A stretch of DNA of 64,000 nt from JBBIQS01 sp037442205 (lineage in GTDB: Bacteria; Myxococcota; Myxococcia; Myxococcales; UBA5297). Numbering within the stretch: the first letter of the stretch is position 1; each line of letters begins with the position of its first letter. The position numbers and the translations under genes are program-made. The notes under the pieces are model-generated. The model did not search any database. It saw only the letters and a program-made list of their open reading frames with translations, and was not told where the DNA came from. Below, one piece after another: positions 60,388 through 64,000 of this stretch. The DNA lies in the NCBI GenBank assembly GCA_037442205.1, contig JBBIQS010000026.1, positions 23,357 through 87,356 on the forward strand, written 5' to 3'.

Positions 60388-60619
60388 GGCGACTTCCCTT
60401 CCTGCGCCGCGGGAACACCGCAGCCTCTACCTCTTCCCACTCGAGGAACCCCTCCTCCTCCGCCATGTCGTTTCCTAGCCATTCGATCAGGTGGGTCGCC
60501 TCCTGGACGATCTTCTCGAGCTTGCATGTGAGGTCGACTAGACGGGCGGCTCGGCGTAGTTGCTTCGATGGCGCGCTCTTCGGGGCGGCTACCCCGCCAG
60601 GCTTCGGGCACTGGCTCAT
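60380..60619 (-). CDS. Small helical element protein
   Basis: 79 residues. The start overlaps the stop of the coiled-coil gene in ATGA and its own end overlaps the next gene by eight bases. The middle is helical (VDLTCKLEKIVQEATHLIEWL), ending in acidic (MAEEEGFLEWEEVEA) and basic (RRRKGSRRG) tails. The function is unknown. Confidence 0.55.
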   Translation of the reverse strand: MSQCPKPGGVAAPKSAPSKQLRRAARLVDLTCKLEKIVQEATHLIEWLGNDMAEEEGFLEWEEVEAAVFPRRRKGSRRG

Positions 60620-61083
60620 CGGCCGCCTCGAAGCGAGGCCCTCTTCATCTCGAAGGCGTTCTCGGCGAGCTGCGCCATGTAGTCGGCGTCCTGCTGCTCG
60701 CACTGGGTATCGGCGTCGGCGGCGATCCCGCCGGCGTTCAGCACCGAGTAGTCGAGCGCGCGGAACTCCTTGAGCGAGTTGTGCAGGTCGCTCCGGTAGT
60801 CGTCGACCTTCTGGTCGATCTCGGCGATCCGCTTCTGCACCCGCTCGTTCAGCTCGGCGACCGTCTTCTTGATGTCGTCGATCAGGTTGAGCGCCGTCGA
60901 CGCCTCCTCCATCGCCGCGGCGAAGCGCTCGTTGAACCTGAGCGTGCGCTCCCAGGCGGCGGCGCGCTGCGCCCTGAGCAGGTCCAGCTGAGTCACCGGC
61001 TGGGAGTCCTTCCGGCCGGCGCTGCCGAGCCGAGTGGTGATCGTTTTCTTGGTTTTTGCCTCGGTCGTGGTACCGTTGCTCAT
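60616..61083 (-). CDS. Coiled-coil element protein
   Basis: 155 residues. After a Thr/Lys-rich start, residues about 30-110 form a long coiled coil (RAAAWERTLRFNERFAAAMEE, IDDIKKTVAELNERVQKRIAE, IDQKVDDYRSDLHNSL). There is no signal or membrane segment. Such proteins in integrated elements may be structural or scaffold components; the function is not assigned. Confidence 0.65.
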   Translation of the reverse strand: MSNGTTTEAKTKKTITTRLGSAGRKDSQPVTQLDLLRAQRAAAWERTLRFNERFAAAMEEASTALNLIDDIKKTVAELNERVQKRIAEIDQKVDDYRSDLHNSLKEFRALDYSVLNAGGIAADADTQCEQQDADYMAQLAENAFEMKRASLRGGR

Positions 61084-61190
61084 TGCTTGCCTCGTGCTTC
61101 ACGGCGCGGGGATGGGGCCGCCGGTGCTCGAACACCTGCGGCCCTCTTTCTGCCCTCCCGGTGCGCCTTCCCAGGTCGGCAGTCCTTCGG

Positions 61191-61376
61191 TCAGTGAATC
61201 TGGTTCAGGGCACGCCGGGCATGTCGGGCGGCCGCGCGCATCATCGACGCAGCGGTCCTGGGCGGAACCTTCTCGGTAGAGAGTTCCTGGCCGGCTTGTT
61301 CCAGGAACTCGGCGAGCCGCTCGAGAGCCTGGTGCGCGGGGCCGAGGGACTGGCCCTTCCGGTCGACGTCAGCCAT
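61191..61376 (-). CDS. Small helical element protein
   Basis: 61 residues. The ATG overlaps the end of the T5orf172 gene by eight bases. It is wholly helical (ALERLAEFLEQAGQEL, AASMMRAAARHARRAL). The function is unknown. Confidence 0.5.
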   Translation of the reverse strand: MADVDRKGQSLGPAHQALERLAEFLEQAGQELSTEKVPPRTAASMMRAAARHARRALNQIH

Positions 61377-62481
61377 GGGCGCCTCCGGTGGCGGCGCCGG
61401 CGGGCTCGGCCTGGAAAGCCTGATTGAAGCCGGTCTTCCAAGGCGATCCCCTGAACATCCTCCAAACCCGGTTCTTGGGGAGATCGATCACCAACGAGCG
61501 TTCGTACTCGTAATTCTCCGACTTCTCCTCGGCGGACTCTCCCCACCCGTCTTCCTCGAGTGGGCCCAGGCCGAACTGCGCGAGCACGTTGCTCGCGTTC
61601 TCGCAGTAGTCCTCAAGAGACTCCGAGACCACGTAGGTGATTTCGGCCCATCTGTCGGCGAGTCGATCAAGCGTCGCGCGCACAGAGTTGGCTGCAATGT
61701 CCTTGTCGACGCCCTTGAACTCGGCGACCCAACCGCAGCCGGTGGTAGCGGCAGCCATTGCGAACACGAGTTCCTCGCGCTTGGCGGAAGTCAAAAGGCC
61801 TGCGTTCGCACGGCGGTCGACGGCGGCGATCAGGGCGCGGCTCAGTGCGGCGGCCTGAGCCTTCATGCGGTGATCGCCGTCCTCCGCGAGCCTGAGTCCG
61901 TCAACGCCATCGGTGCCAGAGATGAGGCTTTCGATCTCTTCGCTGGGCGAGAACCATTCCCCTCCGATTCGGAGGTCGGAGAAGAGCTTGTGCAGCGAGC
62001 GCTCCAGGGCGGCGCCATGGAAACTGCGCGCGCAAGTGAGAGGCAGACGCGTCAGCGGCAGCAGTTGCGAGAGCCTTCGCTTGGGGTCGTTCGAGCAGCC
62101 GATCTTGATCGCGCCGGCCGGGATGTTGAAGCGCTCGCCACTCGACATCACCAACTCGAACGGTTCGGGCGTCTTGAAGAAGTAAACGAACCCGCTGCTC
62201 CAGCCCAGCGGCGCCGACGCGGTGAACCGGGTGAACTCGTGAAAGACTCCCTGGGCGAAGTGCGACGGCTGGGCGAAGTGCTTGCTCGCCACCTCGAACC
62301 AATCCGTCTCCAAGGACTGAGCCTGAGCTGCGGCCAAAGCGCACGCACGACCGGGCGTGAGCAACTCGAACAACTCAAGTGCCTCATAGGCTCTGGCAGC
62401 GCGCTCCAGGCTTCGCACGGCAAGCCACGCTGCCAACTCCTGCGCCGTCTCCGGCGGCCTCCACTCCGCTCTCGATTTCAC
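61369..62481 (-). CDS. T5orf172/GIY-YIG-like nuclease domain protein
   Basis: 370 residues from a GTG at 62481, chosen because GAGGAG lies six bases upstream. The N-terminal ~95 residues are helical. Residues about 97-184 match the T5orf172 (GIY-YIG-related) domain: FVYFFKTPE, then IKIGCSNDPKRRLSQLLPL, RSFHGAALERSLHKLFSDLR and EWFSPSEEI. The Lys-Ile-Gly and Arg in DPKRR fit the nuclease-like pattern. The C-terminal ~180 residues are of unknown type. It is the largest cargo gene of the element. DNA cleavage, replication or defence are all possible. Confidence 0.8.
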   Translation of the reverse strand: MKSRAEWRPPETAQELAAWLAVRSLERAARAYEALELFELLTPGRACALAAAQAQSLETDWFEVASKHFAQPSHFAQGVFHEFTRFTASAPLGWSSGFVYFFKTPEPFELVMSSGERFNIPAGAIKIGCSNDPKRRLSQLLPLTRLPLTCARSFHGAALERSLHKLFSDLRIGGEWFSPSEEIESLISGTDGVDGLRLAEDGDHRMKAQAAALSRALIAAVDRRANAGLLTSAKREELVFAMAAATTGCGWVAEFKGVDKDIAANSVRATLDRLADRWAEITYVVSESLEDYCENASNVLAQFGLGPLEEDGWGESAEEKSENYEYERSLVIDLPKNRVWRMFRGSPWKTGFNQAFQAEPAGAATGGAHG

Positions 62482-62916
62482 TGGCGACTCCTCGTCCTGA
62501 AATTCGCTCCGCACTGCGACTACCCCAGCCTCGTCCCTGACCTGCCAAACCTGGCCTCCGCCGCGACTAGCCACGTGGGGCCCTGACCAGCCTCGGCCTA
62601 ACGCACACCTCCACCGTTCGCGCCTCGCAGGGCGCACCTTTCCCGCCACGCGGACCGTCTCCGGGCCGCACTTGTCCTGTTCGCGCCACCGGTGCTGATC
62701 GCACCGGGTGCTCGCTGCCTCGCGCCGCCGTGGCGGCCGGCGCTGCTCTGTTGTTTGGCCTACCGCCGCTCTGCTGCCGCTACTACTGGCGCCGGCCGAG
62801 TCTCCCTTGAGGCTGACGCCTCAAGAGCTTCACCGCCACCACCTTCACGCCCGTGCTCGGCCGCCGGCGCCAACATCATGGCGGCACTTTGCCACTTAGT
62901 TGGCGGCATCGTCAAG
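62482..62916. other. Non-coding stretch in the element
   Basis: 435 bases with no supported gene. It contains a perfect 8-base stem-loop (62806-62825) and must hold the promoter of the leftward element operon. Confidence 0.4.
62806..62825. other. Perfect stem-loop
   Basis: CTTGAGGC-TGAC-GCCTCAAG, about 90 bases beyond the stop of the XRE regulator. Possibly a terminator (no T-run) or a protein-binding site. Confidence 0.4.
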
Positions 62917-63525
62917 TCATCGCTTCTGGAGTTTGGACTGGGTCGCTTCGGTGAGAGGCAGCTCCGAGCGGAGCGCGTGGGCGATATCGAACCAAAGGCG
63001 ATAGGTCCAGGAGCCAGGCGGGCTGGGGTGAAGCTCTTCCTGCTTGAAGCGGTCTATGAGTCGGCGCTTCGCTTCCTCAAGGATTCGCTTCTCACGAGGC
63101 GAGATATCGGTGGAGTGCAAGGTCAGGAACGTTTCCAATCCGAGCTCCACAAGCCGGAGTGGGCCTTGCTCTAGTCCTTCGCGCAATACGGCCTCGGATT
63201 CAACGATCTGGGGGTCAACGATCTGGTAGCTTCCGTCCCTGGGAGTGAACGGGATTTCCGCCTCGGCTCGCAGAGTAGTCTCTTCAGGCAGGAGATAGCT
63301 CGACTTCACCGAAAGGACCGCGGCAATCGCATCGGCCTGCTCGCGAGTGAGGCGGCGATGCCCCTTCACGACCTTCGATATGGTGGTCTTGTCCACGCCG
63401 CTGGATTCGGCAAGCTGCTTCTGTGTCAACCGAGCGCCCCGGATCAGTATGTCCAGCCGCCGGCCTAGGCGTCTGTCGATCAAGTAGGTGGTCTGTAGTC
63501 CCTGTTCTTCCTGGCGGTCTGGCAT
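62917..63525 (-). CDS. XRE-family (CI-like) regulator
   Basis: 202 residues from the ATG at 63525 (63534 is also possible). The HTH_3 domain is at about 20-75 (GARLTQKQLAESSGVDKTTISKVV, in part: LTQKQLAESSGVDKTT). A helical C-terminal domain follows. It is divergent from a small HTH gene, a CI/Cro-like arrangement for maintaining the integrated state. No Ser/Lys autocleavage pair is visible, so it is probably not a LexA-like cleavable repressor. Confidence 0.88.
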   Translation of the reverse strand: MPDRQEEQGLQTTYLIDRRLGRRLDILIRGARLTQKQLAESSGVDKTTISKVVKGHRRLTREQADAIAAVLSVKSSYLLPEETTLRAEAEIPFTPRDGSYQIVDPQIVESEAVLREGLEQGPLRLVELGLETFLTLHSTDISPREKRILEEAKRRLIDRFKQEELHPSPPGSWTYRLWFDIAHALRSELPLTEATQSKLQKR

Positions 63526-63555
63526 GGGTGGCATCCTGCCACCGCACCCGCTTTG

Positions 63556-63570
63556 TGCAAGTTCTTGGCA
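63556..63570. promoter_or_regulatory. Operator-like palindrome between the divergent regulators
   Basis: TGCAAGTTCTTGGCA has a CAAG-TT-CTTG core with flanking TG/CA, between the start codons at 63525 and 63620. Confidence 0.4.
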
Positions 63571-63579
63571 ACATCAGTG

Positions 63580-63609
63580 TTGACGGGATGCCAATCGGGC
63601 CAATAAAAT
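63580..63609 (+). promoter_or_regulatory. Sigma-70 promoter of the Cro-like gene
   Basis: -35 TTGACG (63580-63585) and -10 TAAAAT (63604-63609) are 18 bases apart. The expected start of transcription is near 63616, just before the ATG at 63620. Confidence 0.6.
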
Positions 63610-63619
63610 GGCAGCCGCA

Positions 63620-63868
63620 ATGCACCCACTTGCCCAGTACCTAGAGTCGAACGGAGAGACGCAGCGCGCGTTCGCAAAGCGCGCAGGCGTCGACCGCAGC
63701 GTCATCAACAAGGTGCTGCAGGGGCACCGTCGACGCTTCTCGGCTGACGCAGCAATGGCCATCGAGTCTGCAACCAACGGCGTTGTCAGCCTCAAGATCA
63801 TTCTGACTTGGCGCCCCCCGACCGCCGGTCCCGGGATCAACCGGAAGCCATTCGCCAGGGTGCGCTGA
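63620..63868 (+). CDS. Small HTH protein (Cro-like)
   Basis: 82 residues. The ATG at 63620 is preferred over one at 63608, because the latter would sit inside the -10 box of the promoter. The HTH motif is at about 8-40 (ETQRAFAKRAGVDRSVINKVL). There is no ribosome-binding site, so the mRNA would be leaderless or nearly so. It is divergent from the CI-like gene. Confidence 0.75.
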   Translation: MHPLAQYLESNGETQRAFAKRAGVDRSVINKVLQGHRRRFSADAAMAIESATNGVVSLKIILTWRPPTAGPGINRKPFARVR

Positions 63869-63901
63869 CTTCCCCACCACCTTCGCCTGCACGAGGTCGC
63901 C

Positions 63902-64000
63902 ATGACCGATGCCCTGGCACGCGCGCAGAAGTGCAGCCGACCCAGCGGTGCTCACCTGGTCGAGTTCGAGATGCCGCTTCGGACTTTCGCCAGCAGCTCG
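63902..64000 (+). CDS. Element gene running off the window
   Basis: ATG preceded by GAGGTCGCC; 33 codons are visible (MTDALARAQKCSRPSGAHLV, then EFEMPLRTFASSS) and the frame is open at the edge. It follows the Cro-like gene on the same strand. Too short to assign. Confidence 0.5.
   Translation, partial: MTDALARAQKCSRPSGAHLVEFEMPLRTFASSS

Noticed and set aside
1..64000. CRISPR array or insertion sequence
   Set aside because: No regular direct repeats with spacers and no transposase were seen. Tandem similarities are coding repeats (Cys-rich, RCC1, Asp-box).

Overview
The window is very GC-rich DNA with the gene style of a myxobacterium-like member of the Myxococcota. The signs are many Cys-rich lipoproteins with beta-propeller ends, a zinc-finger/Ser-Thr kinase/PEGA protein beside an unusual sigma factor, PilZ and FHA regulators, HEAT and TPR proteins and part of a non-flagellar type III secretion system (T3SS). 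The high GC content opens long antisense frames almost everywhere. Genes were chosen by signal peptides, domain logic, ribosome-binding sites and operon spacing rather than by frame length.

Layout. 1-10.3 kb: four leftward genes for large exported Cys-rich proteins, each ending in a different beta-rich repeat domain; two share one N-terminal scaffold. 10.3-20.4 kb: a decayed TOBE-domain fragment, a TPR-like membrane protein, a propeller lipoprotein, a sigma factor-kinase operon, a kelch remnant, a HEAT protein, small envelope proteins and an arrestin/Spo0M-like protein. 20.5-28.8 kb: PilZ and lnt, an overlapping FecR/Ig-like/TIG operon, a membrane-anchored spermidine synthase-like enzyme and tRNA-Leu(UAG). 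29-45.4 kb: trigger factor and clpP, an ICMT-like methyltransferase, a TetR regulator with an operator, a small metallopeptidase, a J-domain protein with repeated Thr-Pro motifs, a YwiC-like protein, a HEAT lipoprotein, TPR and Ig-like envelope proteins and an FHA-TPR membrane protein. 45.9-52 kb: a TetR-controlled operon of a LolA-like protein, two FtsX-type permeases and an ABC ATPase, followed by an outer-membrane barrel candidate. 52.2-57.4 kb: a leftward T3SS-related set (SctJ, SctI-like rod, sigma-28-like factor, possible FlgM-like partner, TPR chaperone, needle-like protein, small protein, HEAT protein). 57.7-58.7 kb: a Ser/Gly-rich secreted protein and tmRNA. 58.7-64 kb: an integrated element at the 3' end of the tmRNA gene, with integrase, excisionase-like protein, a T5orf172 protein, small overlapping genes and a divergent CI/Cro-like pair.

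How it fits together. The dominant theme is the cell envelope: at least ten lipoproteins, the enzyme that acylates them (Lnt), a possible lipid or lipoprotein trafficking ABC operon, and a T3SS fragment. The most striking unexplained signal is a promoter-like element, GCGACAA-N13-CTGTCC, with exactly the same 13-base spacing upstream of six genes (the four large exported proteins, the HEAT gene at 16.4 kb and the lipoprotein at 18.5 kb). This suggests a common, probably ECF-type, sigma factor regulon.
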